Source: Agapanthus africanus
Lineage: Eukaryota > Streptophyta > Magnoliopsida > Asparagales > Amaryllidaceae
Length of the DNA: 64,000 bases
NCBI GenBank assembly: GCA_030015575.1
Contig: JASDDO010000026.1
Coordinates: 455,677,096 to 455,741,095 of the forward strand
Reading direction: 5' to 3'
The first letter of the stretch is position 1, and each line of letters begins with the position of its first letter. Both the position numbers and the translations under genes were made by a program. The notes under the pieces were generated by a model, which did no database searches, had not been told where the DNA came from, and was given only the letters and a program-made list of their open reading frames with translations. Positions 11,168-24,063 of the stretch are shown piece after piece.

Positions 11168-14100
11168 TGTCACGACCCGAAAGAGCACGTGACTGGCCCT
11201 TGAATCCTATGAAGTTTATAGGACCCCATCTGATCCAAGTAAGCCAAAAGCCCAGAAATCTAAAACCATTTAAGGAGTAAATAAAGGAACTGGTTTTTAA
11301 TAAGTAAAGAAAGCATGTTTGAAATCAAAGTTTTTGAAATAACTAAGCTGAAAATGCATTTTTAAAAATGTGTAGTCTTTTCTGAAAATTTCGGCAGAGT
11401 TTCCTTTGTAAAAACTGGCCCCGAACGGGGTACAACAAGAATAAGATATATGAAAGGATAAAAGGCATCCCCAAGCGGGAGCTAGCTCTTCATCAATCGA
11501 CGGTCACAACCACGCAAGCAATAATAATATACAACGCCAAAGGGCGAGGATCAAAACCCAAAAAGAACTCAAAACAGCCAGAAAACCGTAATACTACAAG
11601 CGCGACTCTAAGGTCGAAATAATACATCACTGTGTCTAAGTCTGAAAAAATATACAAGTTTTGGTTGATGGAATTTCTAGATACAATGAATAATAAATGT
11701 ACAATGGCGGTTCTGATACAAAAGAACCCACCTACCAAAGCAAGTCACCCATATAGAAGTAGTGTGCCAGAAATGCCATTATAGAATCTGTACGGCAAAA
11801 ACCTGCAAGAACTGTGGCACAACGGGAGTGAGTTGCCAACTCGTGAATAAAAATATCTACAAGCAGAGATCGAATGTATGACCCATCCTAGGTCAATACG
11901 ATCAGATATATATAAACCTCAATATGAAATAAGTCTGAAGCATGCTAAACTGGAAATGTAATCTCTATACATGAATGTAGTGCCAAGTGCTCGTGCCACT
12001 GCCTCAGGTGATAGCATATCATAAATATGAGGTATGATCAATGTAATCAAATCTGCATGTACGTGGATTCCATCCACTCGTCACCCAATGACAATAACCA
12101 TCATGCATGTAAATATCATCAGCATATGCATGGAAATATGAGGATATAAACCACCTGTGTCCCTCGCGACACGTCAAGAATCATGGAACCGGAGTGTCCA
12201 GCATCGACACTCGAAAACATCATGAAAACTGTGCCCAGCATCGGCACGTAAATCCTCATATATCGGGCTCCGCAGTCCGGACCAGCCCCATGGGCTCTGT
12301 CTGCGGAATCGGCCCTCGGCCCAAGCAGTACGCCCATATCCATCTATCGACTCTGGTCGGTATCCTCCAGATAACCGCCAGGTCCAACCAATCACTGGTA
12401 GGTACTCGCCCACCTCCAGGCTCAATCGGCAAAGTCCATCGATCATCTTGCCGAGAGGAACCATACCGGGCCCACCATGTACCCGCAATCGGCCTCGTCC
12501 ACTCCTCGAATCGGGTTTCACATATCACTCTCAGCACCGAGAAAACACATGGTGGACGCACTGAAATATCATATCAAGGGTAACCGGGTTTTTAAAACAA
12601 TTACATATTCTCTTTTGAAACACCCACGGTTCCCAAATCCAGAAATATCATAGAAACAACATACCTCAATGCATATAATCAGAAAGCATGATGTATGCGA
12701 CATGTAAAAGAAATGTAAGCATATCATTACGTCATGCAAGAATCATATACTGAATGCAACAGTACTACAGTGTAGCGACATGGCAATTATCGATGATGAA
12801 GTGTGTGAGCCAGCAAACAAGTGTACGTGGAACATACGCATCCTCGATAATGGTGCTGGTGTCCGAGCAACATGACTGTAATATATCAACAACACAAGCG
12901 ATGCAATGCAAATAGCATGAATATGCGGAATCAAATAATCAACGCAACAGTAAAGAATCTACGTCAATAAATATATCATGCAGCCTTGACATTTGAAATA
13001 AGACGAATCGGGGTTTATAATAAAATAAGGGCTACGGTGTTTTAAGAAAAGATGCTTCGTTTGAAAATACCCGTAGAATCCCTTTTGCCTATCATTAAAA
13101 TATCCACAATTCGTTAGTTTTGAAATAGGTATGACTCGGGTCTAGTCTAATGTCTGCAAAGTAATCTAAACAGGAGGGGTATGAAACCACCTAAATTTGA
13201 GTCGATATATATATAAATGTAATAGTCAATAATCCCGCCTCAATAGTATCACAAACGATATAACATTCTCGAGTCATGAGCGCGGATCTATCATCAATAT
13301 AGGCTCGTACGGTAAATCGTCGTACGGCATCCCAATAGCTGAGTACGGGTCAATATCACATTATCTCATCACATATCAGGTATCACTACCATCATATCAC
13401 ATAATCTAGGGTACAGATCTAAGTCTAGTACAATCGATACCATCTATATAAATGCGTGTGTAAACACACGTCCCAAAGCCCGCCAAAGCATTCCGTCATA
13501 TCTCCCATACGAATCCTGTCATATCGCCGATCTCACGGCCTCAAATCGAATCTCATCGACTCAAATCACATCCCTAGTACTATCCTCATAATCCAGTATA
13601 TGTACACATAGTTCCATACCCATGTGAACACATACAAATATATATTCCCATATACACATGCGAAAGAAAGTATATATGCAAGTGTGTGCGTGCGTGTGTG
13701 TATGGGTGCAACCCCTACTCTAGGGTTTCGCACTACACTAAATCAATCCATCCTATCATCAATAATCTCAAAGAACATATAGTAAATATATGTGTGTATA
13801 CGTATTCGTATACATCACCACGTACTGCGGGGGTACTATACGCCATCCACCCGACTTCCCCCATAGATATAATCTACTCACTTTGCATCTTTATCTGTCG
13901 ACGTCACCACGCTTTTGCTTGTCGTCCCGAAGTCTTCATGGGGTATCTACACATTAACGTATCACAGATGCGTATCAAAGCCAATTCAAAACTAAAACGG
14001 CATACGAAACCCCCAAAACGATACGCTATGGTCTATAGGTTAGAACCTATGGACAACGCCTTCCAAAACCATCAACCACCCTCGATATCGTCGTATAAAC

Positions 14101-15354
14101 GCCAAGTAGTCGAGGTAAAACACCATACGCAAATTCAGAATTTGAAATACGGAATACGGAAACACGAATCCAAAACAGCAACTAAGGAAATAGGCTCCAG
14201 ATTTCACCCTAGGTCAAATTAGACAAATCTATACATGCTAGGGGTCTAATCTATATATGTAGGATCTACAGAACCAGAACGAGGCAAAATGGTGGGGTCC
14301 AGGCCGCAATTTGCGGCCAAACAGGATAAATCTGCGTCCTAAAGAAGGAGTTAGGGGCTGGGGTTTTGTGTGGTGGTTCTAAGGTGCTTGCACATCTCAC
14401 TGTCCAACCAATTTTATTTTAGGATGTCTCGGGTGATAGCAGATTACAAAATACACTCCCAGATTTATAGTTTTCCCCTGACATCGTCTCATAAATCCGT
14501 ATTCTGGGTTTTAGCTTCAGTTTTTTTCCAATAACACATCACCACAGGGATTCTAAGGTCACCACAAGTCTCAATTTCATCTTTGATTTCAGATCTAACC
14601 TAAACCCTAACTAGGTTTTCCTTAAGTCCCCCAAAACACATAATATCGGTTCTAAACTAAACATGGGGTATAAGTAATGCTAAATGTCAACTAATGGTTC
14701 AGTAATTATCTCATTTGGCAACTCAAGAATTTTCTTGAGTTGCCCCTAATGGCCAAAATCCTTGCTTCCTTGGTCTAATGTGCAGATCTTGAGCTCGTGC
14801 ACACTTTTAATGAAATGAGAGTGGTGTTTTGGTGTTATTTTCATGGTGATTTGGCGCTTGAAGAGGGGAGGGAGAAAAGGGGCAGCAGCTTCAGCAGCAA
14901 GGAGATGGAGGAGAGAGGAAAAGGTGATGAAGAAATGAGAGGAAAAAGGCTAAGTCAACACCCTCACCTGCCCTCTCTCTCACCATACCTATTTTCTTTT
15001 CTTTTTCTTATTTATTTTCTTCACTAAATCCCTTCTCACTTGAATAGTGAACCCAAAACAAAGCCATGGTAAGAATAATGTAAACAAGTCCAAAATGATA
15101 TGTGCATGTTTTGCACAAAAATCCCAAAAATCCGATTAGCGATTTTTAATCGCGATTAGCACAGAATTAGCATATAAATGATCTTAAAAGCTTTAAAATG
15201 GCATAATTCCATAACATGCCCTATTTTAGAATTTTTTCATAATTTTTCCCATTTATCGGTATTTAATTATACTGAAATATTAAAATATTCATTAAAATAA
15301 TATTAATTTATAAAATTTCCCAAAAATAATATTTTATTATTTTGAAACGTTACA
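11168..15354 (-). repeat. Right LTR (5' LTR) of the LARD-like element
   Basis: 4187 bp, near-copy of 3555-7736 with scattered substitutions and small indels. The segment over 13686-14222 is open for 178 codons on +, against 140 codons in the other LTR where an indel breaks it, and it is antisense to the element. I see no gene. Confidence 0.93.
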
Positions 15355-17115
15355 TGAGTAGACTAGCGTATATGATACTAGACCCATATGATGGGCGATG
15401 GATGTTCCCACATCCGTTGATATTTGACATCGAGATCGTATACGGGTGCTCAATGGTGATTGGGTACACTGGACGGACTCGCCAAGAACTCCTATATCGT
15501 ATTATATCTAACGTCGGATAGCAGTTCTCTGGTGACACTGGTACAGGTTAGTCTGTAGACCCGTGATCGTCATGGAGTCTTGTGTGTTCTCCCACTGTAC
15601 TTTGATTACCACCCTACCACTGCTCTACTGAGTCGTGCAAACAGGTGGCTTTTGGGTACAGTCCCGAGACACATGAAGAAGATGACCGATAGGAGGGGTT
15701 TCGTCTCTCCCGGTATTGGGGGTTGATGCTGTGCTGTGCACGGTTGGCTATATCAGTAAGTCCCTGGCCAGGGCTGTTGAGATTTACTGATAAGAGTTAT
15801 CAGTAGTTTCTCGATCTGCTATAGACCATTCATCGGCACGACTTATTGAGTTATTGGGGTCGACGTTACCATCCCTAGACTCGATATGCAGCATATCTGA
15901 CGAAGAGACCGGACTGTACGGTAGTGTTGCCGGTTGGTTCGACGGGAGTTGTGGCAGGTTCGCTTGTTTTCTTCTGATCGCTCAATAACCAGGTGGCCGT
16001 TACGTTTAGATGACCTCTTGCGGCTTGGGGGTGCTTGATATGATCATCATCCACTACCGACGTATTGACGAGTCTTAGAGTCCCACAATGGAGTTACCTA
16101 GTCCAGGCGAAACGATGTGGTGCGCATATGAGATATGCGCGGGGACCCGATTAAATGCGCGTATGTGATACTGTATATTAATCGGGCGGTTTGCTATTGG
16201 TCAGGTCGTATATGATATGACCGGTTTGCTAAATCAAGTGTTGATTTATCATTGACCATAAGCTTTTTCACTTTAAACCCTTCTTGTCTTTTGTTGTATG
16301 CATGGATGTATGCATTTATTCTCATTGATGCACATATGGATGTGCATGCACACATACAGGCATACACTCTTGTATCATGGTTGTTGATACAATGGATGGT
16401 GGCAATATAAGACTCACACACTTATAAATATGTTGATATTTCTTTTTGGATAAAAGAAAATGGAAATGGAAATTCTATCATGCTTGAATATTTTATTCAC
16501 CCATTAACCTTTGCATTAACCTTGAGTTAATTTCCATGGCCATTATGCATCCAAATGAAATATCTAGATATTTATAAACTAGAGTTGAGAGTGAGAAGAA
16601 AATATATATATATTTTCTTTTCTCATTCTTATCTTTCTTTTTATCATTATCTTTGAGCTCTTCATCTTGCCATTTTCTTCCTCCTCACTCTCTTGCTCTC
16701 TAGCTTCTTGTAGTGAACAAAAGAGTGATTAAGTTAGGGTTTTGAAGTGAGAAAACAAATCCCATCACCATTCTACACTACTCTTGCCTATTAGTTTAGA
16801 GTGTTGGCTTCAACTTCTTCTCTTGATCTAGTGAAGCATCTAGCTTGGACAAAGAGGACTCCGGGTGGATCGTCGTGGACCTAGAGGATGTCAAGCGAGC
16901 TTTTTTCAACTCTCAAGTGGTAAAGGAGTCTAGCGTAGGGAGCTACAAAGGTTGTATTCTCAAACCCTAGCCTTTTACTACTTGTGATGGTGTTAAAAGT
17001 CTTGTTACCCTAGCTTTTCTAGTATGATCCTTAGGATGTTTTCTTTAGCACCCTATAAATTTTTAATATGGCATGTGTGATGCTACCAAACCCTAGTAGT
17101 GGTGCTGTAGAAACA
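15355..17115 (+). repeat. 3' LTR of X, right part
   Basis: Continues the copia LTR interrupted at 3554 (15355-15359 is the LARD target duplication). It contains the mid-LTR palindrome CCCTGGCCAGGG (15762-15773), the stem-loop 15779-15812, TATA-rich sequence at about 16605-16615, the CTCCGGGTGGATC block (16859) and the terminal CA at 17114-17115. It abuts another LTR (Q) without a recognisable spacer. Confidence 0.85.
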
Positions 17116-18547
17116 CCTTCAGGTACAGTCCCGAGCCATATGGAGGCAGTGAGCGACTGTTGGGGATTCGTCTCTCCCAGTATAGGGAGTCGATATCGCG
17201 CTGTGATCGGTTGGTCATTACCATAAGTCCCTGGACAGGGCTGATTGAGAATCACTGGTGGTCGGACCAGTAGATTCTCGAATGGTCTTGAGCCACACCG
17301 ACTTGTCAGATTATTGGGGGTCTGAAGTTTTCCGCCCTCCTAGACTTTACATGCGATGCTCTCAGACGAACAGACCAGACTGCACGGAGATTGTCACGGA
17401 TAGGCTCGGTTGGGGTTTCGGATGAGTTCACTCATCGGCCTCCTTTTCGACATGTACCTACGTTGCCGTTACGTACAGCCAGTGCCGCTGACGGACTTGT
17501 AGTTAAACCCACTGCCAGCGTACTGTCGAGTCTTTAGATTCCCACACAGAGGGTTTCCCTGGATCAGGCGATACGAAGTAGAGGCCGTATGGTCTTACGG
17601 CAGGGTTTCGATCATATGTGTATACTGGCTATACATATGATATTCGGACGGACAATACTAGTGGGCTTTAGTATAAGCTGGATCCTAGTATTGTATTATT
17701 GGATTTTTATCGTCTCAGTGTATCCGTATTTTTCGGAATACGGATACGGGTATGTATATACGGTAAGGGCATTCTTGTAATTTTACAAGAATGAGCTTCT
17801 AGAAGGAGACACCTCATTATTGATTTATCCTTTTTTTAAATGGATTAATGAGGTGGAAATTAGGAGATATTTGAGGAATGGCTTGCAAGCATGGCTTAAT
17901 ATATTGTTTATTCATTTGTGTTTCCTATTCAAGCATTGCTCCATTTTTAGTGAGTATTTTATTCCATGCTTGAATTATTGGAAAAAGGCTTAGCCATTCT
18001 CATACCCAATTCTCAATATCATTCTCATATTATCATTCTCACTCCTAGGTTTCCTCTCCTCCTCCCTCAAGCTCATCCCATCACATGAGTTGTGAATCAA
18101 TGAGCATTGAGACAAATTAATCCAATACATCTTCTCTACTTTTACTTAGCAGTCTTCCTTAGCAAGTTGGATCACTAAGTTACCTCATTTAAGGTAGGAG
18201 CTTGACCATAGGCCCTCGGGTGGATCTTTCTTCGACACCAAGGAGACCGGCAACCGAGTTCATTTGAACCTTTGGAGGAGCCAAGGAAAGGAGATCAAGA
18301 AGAAGTTTGAACCAAGGAGCAAAGAACCACTTGAATACCCGAAGGACTTGACACGAGGGTATAACACTTTAACCGAGTAGTTAACGCCCTTTTGTAGTTT
18401 AGTTTTTGCTAGTTAAGGTTTAATCAAGATCCTAAAGTGGATAAAGTCTATGTTGCAAAGCAAAACATGATCTTTTGATGTGAAAAAATCGTTTTTGATG
18501 TATTCCTCCTCCCCACGAATGCGTGGGGTGTGCTACATAGACTTACA
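17116..18547 (+). repeat. Copia LTR of Q, 5'-truncated
   Basis: Begins in mid-LTR (equivalent to about position 580 of the E6 LTR) and runs to the terminal TTACA. It carries the imperfect palindrome CCCTGGACAGGG (17229-17240), the stem-loop 17247-17279 with ACTGGT/ACCAGT stems, the TCGGGTGGATC block (18219), and a 'cctccccac...gtgggg' hairpin near the end, as in E6. The missing U3 start suggests X was inserted here, with later loss of the left flank. Confidence 0.82.
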
Positions 18548-18548
18548 C

Positions 18549-18561
18549 TAGTATCAGAGCC
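18549..18561 (+). promoter_or_regulatory. Primer binding site of Q (one mismatch)
   Basis: TAGTATCAGAGCC, one base after the LTR end. The standard TGG has become TAG, a single change from the initiator tRNA-Met complement. Confidence 0.85.
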
Positions 18562-18718
18562 AAATTAAAGCCTAGCTAACAGATTAAATGAAGTATGAAA
18601 CTACGAAACCGAAATAACTTCGAAACTACGAAACATGAATCCATGTTTCTGTCGATTTTTGCAGAGCCTCAAAAATTTTTTTAAGCAATTGCAGAGTGCT
18701 CCTTTACTTGTGAAATAA

Positions 18719-18828
18719 ACACAAAACAAAAACGATGCAATTCCACTGTATCATGGCCGGCGAGAAGCCTATTTTTCCCGGCCTCACCTGTTCAACTGTG
18801 TGGGATTGCATCGAAATTTGTTCTGTGT
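18719..18828 (+). other. PBS-proximal foldback of Q
   Basis: Left arm ACACAAAACAAA...CGATGCAATTCCA pairs with right arm TGGGATTGCATCG...TTCTGTGT (12 of 13 matches in the core block). It starts about 157 nt after the PBS. Confidence 0.68.
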
Positions 18829-19914
18829 TCTTCTCTCTTGGATTTAGAGTTTCAGGTGTTTCTTGATTTTGCCAATTTTGACTATACTGTTAACTTTTTA
18901 CTAGGGCAATTTCGGAGTGTTTCGAAGTCGTAGTTTTAGTGTCGTTTAAGTTTCAGTTGTTATCTGCATTGATATATGTGTTCGTAAACTTCCGCTGACT
19001 GCTATATGTCGGTTAGTTGGGGGTTGCACATATCTGTGATGTTGGTTTGTGTATATGAAATTTATTGGATCGTCGATGATGAATAGTCGAGAGATGTGAG
19101 ATGAGTGTTTTCTTTTCTTTCATTCAATGTAATTTATAAAAGTGATGTAATATTATTTTGCGGGGCACATCCGAGTTGAGGTTGTGGCCACCGTTGTACT
19201 ATTTTCTTTTACTGTTTTTGCTCCTAGGATAGACCCAAGGTGGGGTGCACAAACTACCGGGTTGTTTGAAGAGCCGAGTGGCCTGCTCACTTTGTTGAGG
19301 GAGGTTGCTTCACTTCGGGAATTTGGCGGGTGGTTTGCCATACCCATAGGGGTCTAGGGTGGGTTTTAGCTATTCATCACGACCGTGGAATTCGTCTTTC
19401 GTTATGGGCTTAAACGAAACGCAGAATTCCTAGTATATCCAATATGTTCATCTGTGATCTGGAATGCCTATTATTGCGTGAGAAGGATGTATATATCTAT
19501 ATATGATATTTAGTAGGCGTTGCTTATGTTTTTCACCCGCGCTAGTCCAGCCCCCGCTCTGTTGTTAGTAATTAACCTAACGGGTGATGACAGAGCCCTG
19601 TGGCGAATGCGGATTGCATAAGCGTACGTTGTATTTTCGTTTCTTTTGCTGCAATGATAAGGTTAAATGATGGGACCGCATTAATTCTAATTAATGCAAG
19701 AAAAATAAACCTAAAATCTTATGTCGTTGGAACAATTATAAAACCACTCGGTTTTCTTAAAAAATCCAATTTTAGAAGCGGAGTTTAAACCACTCCTTTT
19801 CAAAAGCTATCAGGTTCCTTCGACTATATCAAGTTCAATACGTTAACGGTTTTTTCGCCAGAAAACAAGCCGTAGCCCTCCGCCATTTCAAATAGGTATC
19901 TGCTAGTATTAATG

Positions 19915-20040
19915 CTATGTGTTTTGACCTTCGCCAAGGCATAGTGTTTGGTAGCTAGTAGGTGCTTATCTGTGGCATAGATAGATGCATTAATCAAGGA
20001 CAGGCGTACAGCTGTTTTGGCCATCGTCAAGGGCTTGTAC
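19915..20040 (+). other. Stem-loops 1 and 2 of the leader array of Q
   Basis: 19915-19944 (CTATG/CATAG) and 20006-20040 (GTAC/GTAC), with loops containing TTTTGACCTTCGCCAAGG and TTTTGGCCATCGTCAAGG. The left arm of a third is visible at about 20088-20103 before P interrupts it. Confidence 0.65.
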
Positions 20041-20103
20041 GAATGGATCTAGGTTAATCTGGATAATGATGGGTAGAACTTGACTTACGACTTATAATGT
20101 TTT

Positions 20104-22274
20104 TGTTGGCTATAGTGTCTTTAAGGCAATTATCGTAATCACAGTTAGGTGATTATGATGATTGAGGGAGGACCTATACCGGTAGAATAGTCTTACTCGA
20201 GATGATAGTATGCTATCTGGTTTGTCTTTATCATCACTATTACATATTGATAGAGCCCATAGGATTCTTACTTGACTGACAGCGGTATGATGGCGATCAT
20301 ATACATGGGAGCTGGGGTCTATAAGCACATCCTTAAATGGTCCCTAGTCGAGGGAGTTTCGAGACAGGGCATCGATACTCCAGAGTAGACTAGTGTATAC
20401 TGATCGAGACCCCGACGAGGGGCGGTGGCCAGGTCTCACAAGCCATTGGTGTTAGTATGTTCACCTAAGATAGTATACAGGTGCTCATTGGGTTATGAGT
20501 ACACTGGACGGACTCGCTGGGAACCTGCTAGTTGGTATTATACCTAATGTCATATAGCAGTTCCCAGGTGACATATGTACAGGTTAGTCTGTCGACCTGA
20601 GATCGTCATTTGTCTCGTGTGAGTTCCCACTGTGCTTTGATTACTACCCTACCATGGCTCAAAGGAGTCGTGCAAACAGGTTTTAGTTGGGTACAGTCCC
20701 GAGCCACATGGAGGCAGTGAGCGGATCGTTGGGGATTCGTCTCTCCCGGTATTGAGGGTTGATGTCGCACAGTGCACGGGTGACCATCACTAGAAATCCT
20801 TGGCCAAGGTAGTCGAGAATTACCGATCTAGGATCGATAGTTTCTCAGGTGGTGATGGGTTTCATACTGACACGAATTATCGCATTGTTAGGGGTCTGAC
20901 TTTATCCACCCCTGTAGACTCAATATCCGATACTCTTAGACGAACAGACCGGACTGTACGGATATTGTCATTGTTAGGCTCAGTAGGCATCCTAAATGAG
21001 TTCGCTCATTGGCTTCCCTTTCGCTCAATACCTCGGCGGCCGTTATGCACAGCTAGTGCCACTGACGTGCTTGTGGTTAAATCCACAGCCAGCGTATTAA
21101 TGAGTCGTTAGAGTCCCCCACAGACAGTTTTCCAAGTTCGGGCGAAACGTTGTAGAGGCCGTATGGTTTTATGGCAGGATTCAAATATACACGTGCACTT
21201 GTGCACGTGCTATGGTTCGTACAGATAATACTAGTGGGCTTTGGTTTAAGCTGGATCCTAGTATTATATTGTGTAGGAATACTTTTGTCTCATTGCATTC
21301 GTATTCAGTCGGAATACGGATGCGGGTATGTATATACGGTTAAGGGGTAATTCTGTAATTCATTACGGGATTATTTTTGAAGTTGCCAATTTTCTTTCAC
21401 CCGATTTAAATATTTAGTTTAATATTTTTTTTGGAATTGTGAGTATTTTGTGTGCATGAAATTTAGTGGGAAAATTTCGAAATTCATGTGCATGATTTTT
21501 GGGTGGCTGCCAATACTTCATTTGGTTTTGGTGTGTCATTGTTTTTGCATTAATTTGGCATGGGAAATTGCATTTCACTGTGAGGATTTCGTGGGCTATT
21601 GATGAGGTGGCTTGGAGTGGGTGAGGGTATGGGGGCTTTTGACTTGAAGTGAGAGGGTTAAATTATTGTTGTTGGAGTGTGCTGGCAATATTTTAGTTGG
21701 AGTGTGCTGGCAATATTTTAGTAAGGGGATTTATTCTTGTTGGTTACACTCACCTCTTTAATTACTTATCCTCACCACTCCACTCAGAGCAATAAAAATC
21801 CACAGAGAACATTGGTGATGGTAGAGCCCATTTGATTTTCCCTTCACTTGCAAATTTCTTTTGCTCACACCTCACAAGGCAACTTCAATTTACCTTCACC
21901 CAATTCATTGGGTGTATTGAGATAAAATATTCTACACTCTCTACTTCTATCTTGGACATGTCGGCTAGCAAACTTCATGTCCGAGTTGCTTCGGTTTGAA
22001 GCGGGAGACCGTATAAACATTCATTGACGTGGTGCTACCTCGACGAGGAGACCGGTGATCGAGAGAGATCGGAAATGCCGCGAGGAGCGTGGGATGATGA
22101 CTAAAGACCAAAGGACACGGATCGATCGGTATAACCATTCTAACTTCTTTTATAGTTTGCTAGTTTGGGTTAATGGTACGATCCGGATGATTGGTTGTAG
22201 TAGCGCCTAGTTATAAAATTTTTGTTCCGCATTTGGCCTCGGATTGATAGCCGGGGCGCTGCCGTAACCCAACA
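20104..22274 (+). repeat. 5' LTR of P (2171 bp)
   Basis: TGTTGGCTATAG ... ACCCAACA. It has the variant mid-LTR palindrome CCTTGGCCAAGG (20798-20809) and the stem-loop 20815-20846 (CGATC/GATCG stems). The end resembles the start of L on the opposite strand. It inserted into the Q leader. Confidence 0.88.
21671..21720 (+). repeat. 25-bp direct repeat x2 in the LTR of P
   Basis: A unit beginning GTTGGAGTGTGCTGGCAATA occurs twice, head to tail, at 21671 and 21696. Confidence 0.95.
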
Positions 22275-22287
22275 TGGTATCAGAGAC
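22275..22287 (+). promoter_or_regulatory. Primer binding site of P
   Basis: TGGTATCAGAGAC begins directly after the LTR terminus with no spacer base; E5 and E6 have one spacer base. Confidence 0.93.
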
Positions 22288-22442
22288 AACCCATTAACAC
22301 TTATCTAGCTTGTTTAGACAATGTTAAACTATCGAAATCAAAACAAACCCGATTCACTGCACTTAGCATTTCAGTTTCTGTCAATTTTAAAAGTGTCTTC
22401 AAATTTTTTTTATAACAATTGCAGAAGACAACTGACATGACT

Positions 22443-22564
22443 ACAAGACCAAAGACCAAATACGAACAAATTCCCTTATAAAAAAACCGAGCACATTGCT
22501 CCCTGGGCCGGCCAGCTCGGCCAGACTGGTGTGTTTGGGCTTCATATTTGGGCTATGGTCTTGT
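22443..22564 (+). other. PBS-proximal foldback of P
   Basis: ACAAGACCAAAGACCAAATA (22443 on) pairs with the segment ending GGTCTTGT at 22564. GC-rich centre gggccggccagctcggcc. It starts about 156 nt after the PBS. Confidence 0.65.
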
Positions 22565-23694
22565 CTCTGGAATTTTAGTTCAGTGGGATTGTTTGTTTAG
22601 CCCGGTTTTGATATGGTCTTATCTACTTGTTTGGGGCTATTCGGGGGTTATTTCGAAGTCGGTATTTTCTAACATTGTTTAAAGTTTGCAGTACATTACA
22701 TTACTATCTGTGACCGTGAATATCATTCGAGCGGTAAATTTTGTCTAATCGCTATAGTCCTTTTAGACAGGTTTGCGAACGTGACATTCACGTTGATGTT
22801 CTGTGTTGTGCTGTGATGTTGCGGTTTTGTCGTGGTGGATAGCTTGGGTGCAATGTTAGTGCATTTTGGTTTTATTTGTATATTTGATATCGCGGGGCGA
22901 GCACCCGGCATGTGGACTGCCGTCACTGCCTGTTTGTATATTATTCTTTTGGGGCACAACCGGATTGAGGTCGATGTCACCGTTGTACATATTTTCTTTT
23001 CTATACTAGGATTACCCCGTGGTGGGATGCACGGATAGCCGGATTCTAGAGGGCAACAGACCCGCATCTCACGGCTTTGAGACGGAGGGGGCTTCACTCA
23101 CGAATTGGCGGGCTATTCGCCGCACTCGTAGGGGGTACAGGTTGACCCAAGGAGGGGTGCTCAAGTTACCGCATTCCGTGAAATGCTGGGTGGTCCATTC
23201 ACTTTGCTGAAGGGGACTGTCTCGCTTCTGGTTTTGGCGGGTAACTTGCCACACTCATAGGGGTCTAGGTTTTCATTGCACAGGCTATCCACATGACCAA
23301 GGCAACGTCGGGTTTCATTTGCGGCTTAAAGGAAACCCGGGGCTCCCAGATTATCTGTATTGTTCTGTGATGCTTATTACTTTTATGTGATGTTGCATTT
23401 ATCACGCCTGGAGCGATTATTGTATATTGTTGTATATATATTAGTAGATATTGTATATGTTTTACACCCGCGCTAGTCCAGTCCCCGCTCTGTCGTTAGT
23501 TAAGTGACCTAACGGGTGATGATGGGAACCGGTGGCGAATGCGGATGGCATATACGTACATTATATTTTCATTCTTTTGTGGTGTGATTAATTGATGGGA
23601 CTACATTGATTCTGATCAATACAAGGAAAACAAACCTATTCGATGTTGTTGGAACAATTTTTCAAAAATTTGTTATTGCAAGGACGTTCTCTTT

Positions 23695-23937
23695 TGTTTT
23701 GCACAGTGGTATTCGGTTATGAATATCCAGCACCTCATTCGACGAGGCAACGGCCGAGATCCCTTCATCGGGAGTGACCCCTTGGACAGAGGTTTGTGTC
23801 AGGGTAATAAGTTCACTATAGTCGATTACTTTTTGCTTTGCATCGTGGTATTCAGTTTGGAATATCCTGCACCTCATTCCATGAGGAAAGAGCCGAGATC
23901 CCTTCACCGGGAGTGATCTCTTTAGCAAAGGTTTTCG
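23695..23937 (+). repeat. Two-copy tandem repeat (period ~139) in leader P
   Basis: Each copy runs from a 'tttgca' start through 'cacctcattc', 'gccgagatcccttca' and 'gggagtga'. Same pair as in Y and H1 (opposite strand). Confidence 0.75.
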
Positions 23938-24063
23938 CCACTATATATTTATAAAACTACTCGGTTCCTTCTACGTATCAAGTTCATTGCGTTAAAGGAT
24001 TTTCGTCAAAAACCAGCCGTAGCCCTCCGTCATTTCTTTCAGGTGGTACCTAGTATTCGTGCT

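Larger units (their letters stand above)
3555..15354 (-). mobile_element. LARD-like Ty3/gypsy-type element without polyprotein (11.8 kb)
   Basis: Two direct LTRs (3555-7736 and 11168-15354) flank a 3.43 kb interior. The element reads on the minus strand: the PBS is next to the right LTR and the polypurine tract next to the left LTR. Flanking 5-mers are AGAGT (3550-3554) and TGAGT (15355-15359), a duplication with one mismatch. The interrupted sequence is a copia LTR that resumes at agactag. The minus-strand 3' end, TTCGGGGACCGAATTTC followed by TTTAAGGGGGTAGAT and TGTAAC, is the arrangement I know from chromovirus-type Ty3/gypsy elements. No long frame with PR, RT, RNaseH or IN motifs exists inside, so it must depend on an autonomous partner. 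LTR divergence is roughly 2-3% in the parts I compared, so it is older than E5 and E6. Confidence 0.9.
18548..20103 (+). other. 5' leader of Q, cut by P
   Basis: Aligns with the E6 leader: shared 'gcggggcacatcc', 'gctcctaggatagacccaaggtggggtgcac' area and 'cacccgcgctagtccagcccccgctctgt' area (split here for length). The three-stem-loop region begins at 19915. The leader ends at 20103, where the LTR of P begins inside the third stem-loop. Gag and pol of Q are not in the window. No gene is visible. Confidence 0.8.

Noticed and set aside
13686-14222. 178-codon frame on + in the right LARD LTR (140 codons at 6075-6497 in the left LTR)
   Set aside because: Antisense to the element, length not conserved between the two LTR copies, low-complexity start, no recognisable motif.
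3555-15354. Segmental duplication of a 4.2 kb region
   Set aside because: PBS and PPT at the inner edges, TG..CA ends and flanking 5-mers show that the two copies are LTRs of one element.
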